Notes: generated by a model from the letters alone, not told the origin. DNA of 64,000 nucleotides from Fodinibius salipaludis (GCF_002287075.1 NZ_NSKE01000002.1:310001-374000); one strand, 5' to 3'; numbered from the stretch's first letter, positions 56,539 through 64,000 are shown. Numbers and translations are program-made.

Positions 56539-56572
56539 GATTATATTATAAATATAAATTTATAATATAATC
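56539..56572 (+). promoter_or_regulatory. 34-bp perfect inverted repeat, operator of the Xre-ImmA pair
   Basis: GATTATATTATAAAT and its exact complement ATTTATAATATAATC, 4 bases apart, ending 8 bases before the start codon. A smaller repeat ATTGCTT / AAGCAAT lies at 56502-56520. This fits autorepression by the Xre protein. Confidence 0.75.
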
Positions 56573-56580
56573 CTTATGCC

Positions 56581-56895
56581 ATGCTATCAACCGAATTTGG
56601 GAACAATCTAAAAAAGATTAGGAAAAGCAGAGGATATAATCAGCAAGAGGTAGCTGACAAGATGGAAATGACCCAAGCCTCCATCTCTCAGTTTGAAAAA
56701 GGTAAGAGAGTACCCACTCCTTCACTGATCAGAAAATTTGCCAATGCCCTTGATGCAGATGTAGAGGAATTTGTTGGTAGCTCTGATGCAGAGTTTGAAA
56801 AACAAATGCTAATGAGAAATGTTAAGGACCTGTCGGCTGACTCAATTAAAAAAATAAACGAATTTGTCGAGCTTATTAAGGCCGGAAATAAGTAG
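56581..56895 (+). CDS. Xre-family repressor, partner of an ImmA-type protease
   Basis: 104 residues. N-terminal HTH (IRKSRGYNQQEVADKM, TQASISQFEKGKR), C-terminal helical dimerisation segment. It is followed 5 bases later by the ImmA/IrrE gene, as in ImmR-ImmA of ICEBs1 or in Xre-protease stress switches, where the protease removes the repressor on DNA damage. It probably controls island excision or a neighbour toxin (inference). Confidence 0.85.
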   Translation: MLSTEFGNNLKKIRKSRGYNQQEVADKMEMTQASISQFEKGKRVPTPSLIRKFANALDADVEEFVGSSDAEFEKQMLMRNVKDLSADSIKKINEFVELIKAGNK

Positions 56896-56900
56896 TACAG

Positions 56901-57689
56901 ATGTTAGATGAGTCAGAGATTATAAAGTCAACTATTCATTTAAGAGAGCATGTAGAGCTGAGCTCTAATGATAAAATTGACAATATTGAAAATTTAATTA
57001 ACCAAGCTGGGTATGAACTTATAAAAAAAGATTTTCAAAATGATTTCTCCGGTTTCTCTAAATACGCAGGTGGGGCGGACTATATAATCGGTTTCAATAC
57101 TCGACATAATTGGAGTACCGAATTTAAACGATTTACTTTAGCTCACGAACTGGGTCATTTAAACATCCCGAGCCATTTCAGCCTTCTACATCAGAAATCA
57201 ATTTTAGTCTCATCCCCAGGTTATTATTCTATTGATACTATTGAACAAGAGGCTAATATTTTCGCTATTAACCTTTTGGCTCCCCCTAATATTTTTAAAT
57301 CAAAACTTGATGAACTATCTATTTCCTTCTCTTCGCTAAAAAAACTGAGCTCTTATTACAAAATTTCGCTTGAAGCTGCTGCAATTCACATGATAAACTT
57401 AACAGATGATGACTGTTCTTTTGTAGTGAGTAACTCAGAAAGAGAAATATTATATGATATACGTTCGGAATCTTTTTTCAAGAGACATAGGCACACAACT
57501 ATTAAAAATAACAACGTAGATAATCGATCTAATGTCTATACCTTTACAGGAAATGATGATTTAATAGAGGAGTCAAAGCTTAAATATTGGTATCCTTCTG
57601 TTCAGAATGATTTTACTATTGAAGAACATATTTTTGATTTAGGCTATCAAAATAAAATTGGAACCTTCATAACAGTAGATCCTAACTAA
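56901..57689 (+). CDS. ImmA/IrrE-type metallopeptidase
   Basis: 262 residues. Zinc motif LAHELGHLN with H82, E83, H86, and EQEANIFAINLL with the third ligand Glu, the standard ImmA/IrrE pattern. The C-terminal 110 residues are a diverged domain. It would cleave the repressor encoded directly upstream. It overlaps the convergent E1 gene by 8 bases. Confidence 0.88.
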   Translation: MLDESEIIKSTIHLREHVELSSNDKIDNIENLINQAGYELIKKDFQNDFSGFSKYAGGADYIIGFNTRHNWSTEFKRFTLAHELGHLNIPSHFSLLHQKSILVSSPGYYSIDTIEQEANIFAINLLAPPNIFKSKLDELSISFSSLKKLSSYYKISLEAAAIHMINLTDDDCSFVVSNSEREILYDIRSESFFKRHRHTTIKNNNVDNRSNVYTFTGNDDLIEESKLKYWYPSVQNDFTIEEHIFDLGYQNKIGTFITVDPN

Positions 57690-59061
57690 TAAGCTCTTTG
57701 TATTTATTTTTTGAGTGTATTTTACTTACCAGCTGGGCTCTCCCTGAATAAGGACAATCCGACTTACATTTTGCCCTTCCTTTCCTAAAGGGATCAGGTA
57801 AAAAGTCAAAAAACATCCTCCAATCATTGGCCTTATCCTGTGATGCAGACTTGAAGGCCGTTTTAAGAGAAAGTGTGTATAATAATAAGCCAGAAGCAGT
57901 TGATAGGAAAGGCAAGGCTGCATCTCTATTGTTGGTAGGGGCTTCCACTTCTGTTTCTTTCTCCTTCTTAACCTCTCCCTTAGAACATTCAAGTTTCACA
58001 TCTTTAATGTCATCCATTCGACAACGAATACAATCATCAGTATCATAAATATGCCGGTGTAACTGACTAAGCCAATCATGACCAGTCGTTGCATGCAACA
58101 CAACTAAAGGGTATCTACTCATTATACGAGTTCTTACATCGCGCTCATTTGCCAGGCAATAGATTATATCAAATTTTTCGTCTTTGATTTCTTCTGCTTC
58201 ATCATACCATTCTATAATGGGCCTACAGCTACCTTCTAAAGTCTCACCCAATATATCAACTTTATTCAGCGCCCGACCATCGAACCAATCTGAATGCTCC
58301 GGAATAAAAAGTAGTGACCTATTTGTGTTATGCAGTTGCACTGGATCCTTATCAATCAGAGTTAGTCTACCTTTAAACCCTAAAAGCCGTAACCAATATG
58401 TAAAAGCGCTTCCAACTGCTCCCGCTCCGATAATGAATGAGTTCCCAAGATCCGGTTTGCTGTTTAATACTTCTGGATAATTGCCTGCATCAAGCTTTAC
58501 CTCTTCATAGTCCCACGCGCAGATTGCTAATGATCTGACAGGTTTATCAATCGTTTTCCGTAACAAAGCAGCAGCTGCTAAGGTAGAAGCCATTCCCGCC
58601 CCGATTTTGCTTTGATCTCCCCAATCAATACGGCCAATAGGATCTTTGCTTAAAATACCAACTGTTCCTCTACAACCTGTATAATAGGTTGTAGAAACAT
58701 CTGTGTTACCTACCGTTATACTCGCCTCACAATCCATTAATTTATCTACAACCTGGAAGTCTCCATAAGGATCAATGGACTCAGTGAGCGATTGAATCGC
58801 TGCTGAGAACTTTGTCTCATTGATAAGAGGGTAATCATCTATTAAGAGAGGTTCGTCCTCTTCCACAATGACTGCTATTTGACGATGTACTCTGCTAAGC
58901 TGGTTTAAAAGAGTTAGAACTAATAATTGACCTATATAGCTCTGGCATGCCTTCTTCGATATAACAACACCGATTTTCTTATTTAAATGATCTGTGTCAT
59001 CAATAAATGAAATTGTCCTCTTATCCCTTTCCGAATAAAACTCCTCGCTTTTAACATCCAT
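57682..59061 (-). CDS. E1-like ubiquitin-activating enzyme (BilD-type)
   Basis: 459 residues from the ATG at 59061 (a TTG at 59082 would add 7). N-terminal part (1-200) of unknown fold; then the ThiF/E1 Rossmann domain with GAGAVGS at 212-218, LIDKD (Asp binding the ATP ribose) and NTNR with the adenylation Arg. Zinc pairs CIRC (344/347) and CKSDC (432/436); C359 in LECSKG sits in the crossover loop and is the candidate thioester cysteine. It would adenylate the C-terminus of the ubiquitin-like protein. Last gene of the operon, overlapping the JAMM gene by 11 bases. Confidence 0.88.
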   Translation of the reverse strand: MDVKSEEFYSERDKRTISFIDDTDHLNKKIGVVISKKACQSYIGQLLVLTLLNQLSRVHRQIAVIVEEDEPLLIDDYPLINETKFSAAIQSLTESIDPYGDFQVVDKLMDCEASITVGNTDVSTTYYTGCRGTVGILSKDPIGRIDWGDQSKIGAGMASTLAAAALLRKTIDKPVRSLAICAWDYEEVKLDAGNYPEVLNSKPDLGNSFIIGAGAVGSAFTYWLRLLGFKGRLTLIDKDPVQLHNTNRSLLFIPEHSDWFDGRALNKVDILGETLEGSCRPIIEWYDEAEEIKDEKFDIIYCLANERDVRTRIMSRYPLVVLHATTGHDWLSQLHRHIYDTDDCIRCRMDDIKDVKLECSKGEVKKEKETEVEAPTNNRDAALPFLSTASGLLLYTLSLKTAFKSASQDKANDWRMFFDFLPDPFRKGRAKCKSDCPYSGRAQLVSKIHSKNKYKELIS

Positions 59062-59608
59062 CTTTGACCTCCCGTAAATCAATAAAATTGGGTAATACGT
59101 GCAAATTTTGCTTCACAGAATCCTCGCTACAAACAAACCAAGAACCATCATTAAACTGATGGATCGTAGACTCTGATAAATCAGTAAAACCTCGACCGTA
59201 ATTAGGGACAACAATTGATAACATCCCTTCAAAAGGCATAATGATGAGATGGTCATCACCATCAGAATGTACGGTATCACTGCCTGGATGAGAATGTACT
59301 TGGCAAAGAATCGTAAGTCGGTTGGCCCTTGCTCTCCGGCTACATTGGCCAAAATCCTTCTCATCTACCATAACACGGTGTGCTCCATGCTCTGTATTTG
59401 GTGCAATTACAGATGTAAATATTGTAAGATTATTCAGCTCTCTACCACACCAGAACACCAAACCCTCATGGCCTCTGATCCCCTCTTTAGAATATTCAGT
59501 TAATATATTTCTCGTTTGAGAAATTACAGCTTCCGTAACGGCATATTCTCCAACGATAGGTCCTATTTTTATCTGATTCGTTCTATAGTATGGGTGAAGA
59601 TACTTCAT
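59051..59608 (-). CDS. JAMM-type deubiquitinase (BilC-type)
   Basis: 185 residues. Complete JAMM zinc site: E48 in GHEGLVF, H105 and H107, S115 and D118 in the exact HxHx7SxxD spacing. It likely trims the tail of the ubiquitin-like precursor and removes it from targets. The ATG overlaps the E2 stop (ATGA). It has no membrane segment. Confidence 0.9.
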   Translation of the reverse strand: MKYLHPYYRTNQIKIGPIVGEYAVTEAVISQTRNILTEYSKEGIRGHEGLVFWCGRELNNLTIFTSVIAPNTEHGAHRVMVDEKDFGQCSRRARANRLTILCQVHSHPGSDTVHSDGDDHLIIMPFEGMLSIVVPNYGRGFTDLSESTIHQFNDGSWFVCSEDSVKQNLHVLPNFIDLREVKDGC

Positions 59609-60096
59609 GATAAACGTGTTCTTGTAAATTTAAAATCACGATGAATTGCACTTAACATATCTCCCATCGTATCCGCAACGATCTTATCTCTTGCTGCATT
59701 AAGCCACTGTGCCGGTGACCCCCAATTAGAATGAGGGCCGTTATAATCATTATATGCTAAACGATTAAATGGAGCACAAATGACTCCGTTAGAATGGAAG
59801 ATAGATGAACCGAATGGGGTGCTTTCACCTTTAGGGAAGTTTTGCTTCTTTACCTGATCACTCCAGCTGGAGTCTGTAAATATCCATCTTGGTGGTATTT
59901 CTCTGTAATCATCAAATAAACCTTGCAAATAATACAGGTCATTTGATACCGGCTGTGTAAATACGACCTGTAATTCAAGACGTTCTTCAAGCCACTCAAA
60001 GGGAATTTCGTGCCGCTTGGCCCAGGCCTCTGCGGCACGAATCTCTTCCTCAATTTCAAGCTTGGTAATTTCAGTTGGAACTGACACCGCCGCCAC
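59605..60096 (-). CDS. E2-like ubiquitin-conjugating enzyme (BilB-type)
   Basis: About 163 residues. No ATG lies near the start; TTG at 60102, GTG at 60096 or GTG at 60087 are the options, all overlapping the upstream gene. E2 features: a single cysteine, in GVICAPFN (residue 109 counted from the TTG), the expected upstream PPRWIF strand, and a downstream conserved-looking GPHSNW loop. It accepts the ubiquitin-like protein from the E1 and passes it to target proteins. Confidence 0.82.
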   Translation of the reverse strand: MAAVSVPTEITKLEIEEEIRAAEAWAKRHEIPFEWLEERLELQVVFTQPVSNDLYYLQGLFDDYREIPPRWIFTDSSWSDQVKKQNFPKGESTPFGSSIFHSNGVICAPFNRLAYNDYNGPHSNWGSPAQWLNAARDKIVADTMGDMLSAIHRDFKFTRTRLS

Positions 60097-60370
60097 CTCC
60101 AACTAATTCAAGCTCATCTCCCTCTCTGACTCCTTCGGATACCAAATTTTTGGTGTTATCCAATATATCTTCACCCTTTTGGAATCGAGGTGGCTTTTCT
60201 GGTTCATAGCCGAAAGCATCCGCTGCTTCTTTTGCAGCTTCACCTACGTTTTTGTTCTTCTTCCAGGTAAACTCCTTGGAATCAAGGTTACGGGGAGCAA
60301 ATACCTGTACTGTAATTTTATCTTTAGATTCGTTCTTCTTTTTCTTGGGATTCTTTTCCTTTGTTTTCAT
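60071..60370 (-). CDS. Ubiquitin-like protein precursor (BilA-type)
   Basis: 99 residues: a Lys-rich N-terminal tail (1-17), one beta-grasp domain (about 18-88: ITVQVFAPRN, VGEAAKEAADAFG, REGDELELV), and a C-terminal GGGGG-VSSN. The tail after the glycines must be cut to expose Gly-Gly, probably by the JAMM protease. Described BilA proteins often have two beta-grasp domains; this one has one. First gene of the operon, overlapping the E2 gene by 17-32 bases. Confidence 0.82.
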   Translation of the reverse strand: MKTKEKNPKKKKNESKDKITVQVFAPRNLDSKEFTWKKNKNVGEAAKEAADAFGYEPEKPPRFQKGEDILDNTKNLVSEGVREGDELELVGGGGGVSSN

Positions 60371-60448
60371 AGCATCTAAGACTTAATTATTGTTCGTTGT
60401 ATAAAAATATAAATCCAAATTTATATAAAATCAAATCAAATAATTCTT

Positions 60449-60508
60449 AATAAGCTTATTTTATTTTGCCATATTTCTACTAATCCATTATAATGATAAT
60501 GGATTAGT
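60449..60508. promoter_or_regulatory. Two palindromes in the divergent promoter of the ubiquitin-like operon
   Basis: AATAAGCTTATT (60449-60460), and ACTAATCCATTA / TAATGGATTAGT (60479-60490, 60497-60508), a perfect 12-bp inverted repeat with a 6-base spacer, 26 bases before the CBS-HEPN start. They are positioned to control both directions. Confidence 0.65.
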
Positions 60509-60534
60509 AACTGTGCAGTTAAAAAAGAGATCTT

Positions 60535-61428
60535 ATGGGTTATCAACTATGGACATCTCCTTTAACCGGGTATCGAAGAAAGGGTACAAGACTCTCTGAA
60601 ATAAGAAATCTCTTTGAAGAGGGGATAACTGCTAAGGCAATCCTTGAACCTCTGAAATCTTGTCCTATGGATGCGGATTCACAAGAAATGTATAAACGTT
60701 TAGAAAAACTTGATTTCGATGTAGCTGGGGTGAAAGAAAACAAGGAATCCCGAGTAGCTGGGTTTATTTACAAAAACGATCTAAAAGATTCGGATTTAGT
60801 GGGTGATGCAATAATTGATTTGACACCAAACTTCCTTATAGGTAGTGCTACACCCCTGGCCGAAATATTTGAAATATTGAAAACCAAAGATTTCATATTC
60901 GTTCTCGTTGGACAACAAGTTCAGGGTATTATTACCAGAGCTGATCTTAACAAACCACCAGTAAGAATATATCTCTTTGGACTTATCTCTCTTTTTGAAA
61001 TGCATCTCACCTTTTGGATCCATGAAGAGTATAAAACCGAAGATTGGAAAAAGAGTCTTAACAAGAACCGACTCAAAAAAGCCAAACATATTCAAAAACT
61101 ACGGAAAGAGCGAAATGAAGAGGTAGGTCTGCTTCATTGCTTGCAACTTTGTGATAAACGAGATTTAGTATTACAAAATGATGCTGTTAGAAAAATTCTC
61201 AATTTAGATGACTTGGATACCTCAAAAAATAACCTTGAAGAGATTGAACAGTTAAGAAACTCATTAGCTCATAGCCAGGTTGATATTGCTAATGGCTTAG
61301 AGTGGGATCAAGTATTCAAATTAGTGCCCTTCATGGAAAATACTATTAGCCAATCAGATTTAGTTGTTGAAGAGGAAGCATCCAAATCTTCTAAACAAGA
61401 AATAATTGATTTTTGGGCAACCGGTTAA
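60535..61428 (+). CDS. CBS-HEPN fusion protein
   Basis: 297 residues. Residues 15-140 contain two CBS-like repeats (VAGVKENKESRVAGFIYKN split by turns, then FVLVGQQVQGIITRADL), which bind adenine nucleotides; 145-290 is a helical HEPN domain with the RNase signature RNSLAH (R241, N242, H246). I infer a nucleotide-sensing RNase. It is divergent from the ubiquitin-like operon across a perfect inverted repeat and may be its effector, target or an independent toxin. Confidence 0.7.
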   Translation: MGYQLWTSPLTGYRRKGTRLSEIRNLFEEGITAKAILEPLKSCPMDADSQEMYKRLEKLDFDVAGVKENKESRVAGFIYKNDLKDSDLVGDAIIDLTPNFLIGSATPLAEIFEILKTKDFIFVLVGQQVQGIITRADLNKPPVRIYLFGLISLFEMHLTFWIHEEYKTEDWKKSLNKNRLKKAKHIQKLRKERNEEVGLLHCLQLCDKRDLVLQNDAVRKILNLDDLDTSKNNLEEIEQLRNSLAHSQVDIANGLEWDQVFKLVPFMENTISQSDLVVEEEASKSSKQEIIDFWATG

Positions 61429-61523
61429 GAAGATCACTTACTTAATGATTGCCAATCTTTGTCAACTTTAGCTTTTGAAAATCCAGAGTCCATATCAGAT
61501 CCTGTCCTTTACCATTTCCAGCA

Positions 61524-62306
61524 TTAGAATGGAATATCATCAACCGATTCACAATTTATATTGAATAAAAACTCTTCAATATTAAATTCCTTTTCTACAT
61601 CTTTATCAGATTCATATTTTTCTACCATCTCATCTGCTTTTTGGATCAAGTAAGATACTGGATCATCAATTCCCTTCTCTTCCAGGATCTCTAAAGTCTT
61701 GCTAATATGTCCTTCTAAAGCAATATCAGAAATGTCTTGTAATACGTTCCTGTTAATCTTTTTAAACTTGTTGATCAAGATTGAGCTAATGTCCTCGTTA
61801 ATGCTAATGTTAATTGCATCAGCACTGGCCTTGGTCTGCCCCTGAATTTGCTGTTTATTTTGATCCTTAGCCCCTGGCTTGTCCTTGACTTGGGGCAAAG
61901 TAAAGCCTGAATCCAAAAAAGCTTTCTTATTTATACAATTTGGATATTTACTTATGAACTCTTCTAAAAGTCCGTGTTTAACCAGTAACTTATAACATGA
62001 TGGGCCCAAATTGTTACCAGTTGATAAAGTTCCCCAAGTTTCTCTGACAAAGTATTCAAGCCATAAAGTAGATTCATCCAAGAAGCTTATGGGGTATTCA
62101 CTTGAACCTATTTTCTTGACAAAACTATTAAGATCAAGCTCCCCACCACAATGAAATTCAGCGAGCTTACAATTATGTTGATAAACCCCAACATTGTCAC
62201 ACTTAGTATTTACAAACCACCAAAATAACTTTTCAGCCTGGTTAAAATCACTGAAAAACGGTTTATCCCAAATCCTAATCTCTAAACTTCGTTTCTTCGA
62301 ATCCAT
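61524..62306 (-). CDS. Putative replication-initiation-like phage/ICE protein
   Basis: 260 residues. The N-terminal half (IWDKPFFSDFNQAEKLFWWF, then VGVYQHNCKLAEFH, ending with GLLEEF) resembles winged-helix replication proteins of phages, in which a resistance to drying of the pattern NVGVY is common; the linker (120-150) is Gln/Lys-rich, and the C-terminal half is helical and acidic. No catalytic motif seen. It lies 3 bases after the AlpA-like gene in the same direction. Confidence 0.45.
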   Translation of the reverse strand: MDSKKRSLEIRIWDKPFFSDFNQAEKLFWWFVNTKCDNVGVYQHNCKLAEFHCGGELDLNSFVKKIGSSEYPISFLDESTLWLEYFVRETWGTLSTGNNLGPSCYKLLVKHGLLEEFISKYPNCINKKAFLDSGFTLPQVKDKPGAKDQNKQQIQGQTKASADAINISINEDISSILINKFKKINRNVLQDISDIALEGHISKTLEILEEKGIDDPVSYLIQKADEMVEKYESDKDVEKEFNIEEFLFNINCESVDDIPF

Positions 62307-62308
62307 AA

Positions 62309-62497
62309 TTATTCCCTCCCTGCTTCCTTGCGCTCTTCAAGCCATTCCTCAATATCAGACACCTTCCATCCAACGGCGCGCTCATGGATCTTTATCTGGG
62401 GAGGCAGTTCACCGGCTTTTTTCATCCGGTATAGGGTGGCAAGGGAGATAGATAATTTCTCTGCTAATTCTGCGGGGCGTATGATTAGATTCTTCAT
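62309..62497 (-). CDS. AlpA-family helix-turn-helix regulator/excisionase
   Basis: 62 residues from the ATG at 62497 (a TTG gives two more). MerR-like winged helix typical of AlpA: RPAELAEKLSISLATLYRM, GELPPQIKI, VGWKVSDIEEWL. AlpA proteins switch on integrase genes and promote excision. GATCAAGCA / TGCTTGATC at 62498-62506 and 62523-62531, over its promoter, is a likely operator. Confidence 0.85.
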   Translation of the reverse strand: MKNLIIRPAELAEKLSISLATLYRMKKAGELPPQIKIHERAVGWKVSDIEEWLEERKEAGRE

Positions 62498-62604
62498 GAT
62501 CAAGCATAGAGTTAATTGCGATTGCTTGATCTTATATTAGGGAGGATGAGAAAATTCCGTCTTAAAAAACTTGTTGGAAAAGCGTTGTAAATGTATTGGA
62601 AGTG

Positions 62605-63303
62605 CTAATTTTCGCCTTCATCCTGTTCGTAAAGAAAGGAATCTTCCCGAATTTGATCTATTTTTTCTTCAAGCCTTTTTGTCCAATGTGCTAAAGTACT
62701 ATTACCGGTATTCTCAAGTTCATCTTTCATTTTTACATTTTTACAGTTACTAATCACAAAGTCCCGAATTTTCATCAAACCAAGTGAGGTACTTTTAAAC
62801 AAGAAGTACCCTTTTAAAAAGTTCTCTATAGTTGATTGGCCAGTTTCTGAATGATTACTACTTGAAATCGCTATAGATACACTCTTAATGGCCTTTGTTA
62901 AGTTAGACCCCTTCTCCCATAATTGTTTTTTACTTACTATTGGTTCAACTGAGCCGTGCAGTATATATATACTTAGAAAGGTTTCAATTGCATAAAGTTT
63001 AGACTGTAAATGATGATATGAATGTAACAGAGCGGCTAAGTAAAAAATACCTTGTTCTCCTCGTTTCGAAACTGCTTCAATATCTTTTTTTAAATCAGCA
63101 ATTTTGTCTGTTAGAACATCTTTTAATGCTCTAATTTCAGCTATCCCATGTTTTGAGTAAACCTTTCCTAAATTCATCTGAAACTCTTGAGACTTATCTT
63201 CAAATATTTCATCCAAAGAGGGATGCCCGGCAAGCACTGCTCCAAAACCAATATCAGAAATTGATATTGGAGGATTCCCATCATTTAAATCTAATTTTGC
63301 CAT
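62605..63303 (-). CDS. Hypothetical protein
   Basis: 232 residues, predicted mostly helical with a hydrophobic middle but no clear membrane segment. N-terminus GNPPISISDIGFGAVLAGHPS. Not recognised. It is only 6 bases after the integrase gene and in the same direction, so it travels with it. Confidence 0.5.
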   Translation of the reverse strand: MAKLDLNDGNPPISISDIGFGAVLAGHPSLDEIFEDKSQEFQMNLGKVYSKHGIAEIRALKDVLTDKIADLKKDIEAVSKRGEQGIFYLAALLHSYHHLQSKLYAIETFLSIYILHGSVEPIVSKKQLWEKGSNLTKAIKSVSIAISSSNHSETGQSTIENFLKGYFLFKSTSLGLMKIRDFVISNCKNVKMKDELENTGNSTLAHWTKRLEEKIDQIREDSFLYEQDEGEN

Positions 63304-63309
63304 AACTAA

Positions 63310-64000
63310 TTACTCCTTCTCTGTTAATATTTTGTTTAGATAGGCACTCCACTTTTCCAATGCCTCTCTCTTTTCATCAGTATAACTGTGTCGGTCATAA
63401 ATAGCCGTAACCTGAGTATCTCCCGCCAGGCCTTTATGGTTGAGTATTTTCCCCAAGACGGTACGATCGACCTTCATCTTTGCCATATATGTTGCAACTG
63501 TGCGTCGCAAATCATGTGGACGAAAGTCGGGAACTTTAGAGTTGTCCTGAATAAATACCCTTGCCCTGGTGAGCCAGGAAATGGGCTCATTTTCCTTTTG
63601 AGGAGACTTGAATACATAATCACTGTCCTCATTCATTTCCCGCATCTTTTGGATGGTTTCTAACGCCATTTCAGAAAGCGGTACTTCATGAGGTTCTTTA
63701 TTCTTGGCCAACTCTGCCGGGATAGTCCAGATCCCGTCATTGAGATCGCTCCACTTCATCTGCATGGTTTCGGTTTTCCGCTGACCGGTTATCAACAACA
63801 TTTTCAAAACCGACTGGGTAGGTTCTTTCTGTCTCTCAAAGAACTTCCACAACTCTTTTATTTCCTTCTTACTATAAAATCTATCCCTCTTCGTATTACC
63901 GTCCTTATAAGTGGGTATTCCCTCCACTGGATTACTTTCAACCCAACCCCTGCCAATACCAAAATTATATATCTTTGATAACCGAGCCCTAATGCGATTA
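63310..64000 (-). CDS. Phage-type tyrosine integrase, C-terminal part (cut by window end)
   Basis: The frame is open to the window edge (SKIYNFGIGRGWVESNP before the in-window GTG), so the N-terminal arm and core-binding domains are outside. Catalytic residues: Arg in ITGQRKTE, the HDLRR box, His in LNHKG, and Tyr in AIYDRHSY. It is the best candidate for the enzyme that integrated the island at a tRNA gene; its position at the far end from the tRNA-Asp suggests the right end of the island is close. Confidence 0.93.
   Translation of the reverse strand, partial: NRIRARLSKIYNFGIGRGWVESNPVEGIPTYKDGNTKRDRFYSKKEIKELWKFFERQKEPTQSVLKMLLITGQRKTETMQMKWSDLNDGIWTIPAELAKNKEPHEVPLSEMALETIQKMREMNEDSDYVFKSPQKENEPISWLTRARVFIQDNSKVPDFRPHDLRRTVATYMAKMKVDRTVLGKILNHKGLAGDTQVTAIYDRHSYTDEKREALEKWSAYLNKILTEKE

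Larger units (their letters stand above)
30106..64000. mobile_element. tRNA-Asp-associated genomic island, defence-rich; right end outside window
   Basis: From the tRNA 3' end onward the gene content changes from core metabolism to accessory genes, and most genes are visibly more AT-rich. It contains two excisionase/AlpA-like HTH genes, two short tyrosine recombinases, a phage-type integrase cut by the right edge, an Xre-ImmA pair, a replication-like protein, and at least three defence clusters. No second copy of the tRNA 3' end was found in the window, so the right attachment site should lie beyond 64000. Bases 30150-30390 hold no gene. The island may be composite, since there are recombinases both in the middle and at the end. 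Confidence 0.75.

Noticed and set aside
62571-62753. 60-codon plus-strand frame opposite the hypothetical gene at 62605
   Set aside because: Antisense, no supporting start signal, and no recognisable sequence.
30106-64000. CRISPR array
   Set aside because: No regularly spaced direct repeats were seen; the CARF-like domain belongs to a sigma-54 activator, not to a Cas locus.

Overview
The window looks like a chromosome segment from a Bacteroidota/Balneolota-type bacterium (Balneolaceae or a relative is my best guess). The basis is a PorT-like outer-membrane barrel, a DUF4920 protein, a serine-palmitoyltransferase-like enzyme, weak Shine-Dalgarno use, and a tRNA promoter with a TAnnTTTG -7 box. 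No rRNA gene and no CRISPR array was seen.

Positions 1-30,000 are ordinary core chromosome. They hold a DEAD-box helicase tail, two PLP enzymes, a CPBP protease, UvrA, a GH43 lipoprotein, an ABC exporter pair, a methyltransferase, free-methionine-sulfoxide reductase, MarC, CoaX, DinB, a sodium/alanine symporter, RuvC-RuvA, TrkH-TrkA, a PhoB/PhoR-like two-component pair, ManC, an MBL hydrolase, glutathione peroxidase and ApaG. Small oddities are a frameshifted GIY-YIG endonuclease remnant between two inverted copies of a 27-bp intergenic repeat, and a helicase with a degenerate motif VI.

At 30,032-30,105 lies tRNA-Asp(GUC). Everything to its right looks like an integrated, more AT-rich island that runs off the window: excisionase/AlpA-like HTH proteins, two short tyrosine recombinases, and the catalytic part of a phage-type integrase cut by the right edge. 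The cargo is mostly defence-related. At 31,976-35,039 there is a nuclease-like/RAMA protein, a PD-(D/E)XK protein and a Swt1-type HEPN protein. From 50,651 leftward to 35,145 runs one compact leftward gene string: a methylase-like/TRD/histidine-kinase fusion, a response regulator, HsdM, HsdS with an extra C-terminal domain, two DUF262 (GmrSD-like) proteins, HsdR and a YgjP-like metallopeptidase. Divergent from it is a sigma-54 activator with a CARF-like sensor, and the intergenic region carries a good -24/-12-type sequence pointing at the string. I read this as a type I restriction locus under the control of a DNA-reading kinase and a ligand-sensing sigma-54 activator, an arrangement I do not recognise as a described system.

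From 60,370 leftward to 57,682 four overlapping genes encode a ubiquitin-like protein, an E2, a JAMM deubiquitinase and an E1, in the order of BilABCD-type antiphage ubiquitin-like conjugation operons. A CBS-HEPN protein is divergent from it across a perfect 12-bp inverted repeat, and an Xre-ImmA/IrrE pair converges on it. An Xre regulator at 56,225 has upstream of it the same palindrome-plus-box element found in the restriction-locus promoter, which hints at shared control.
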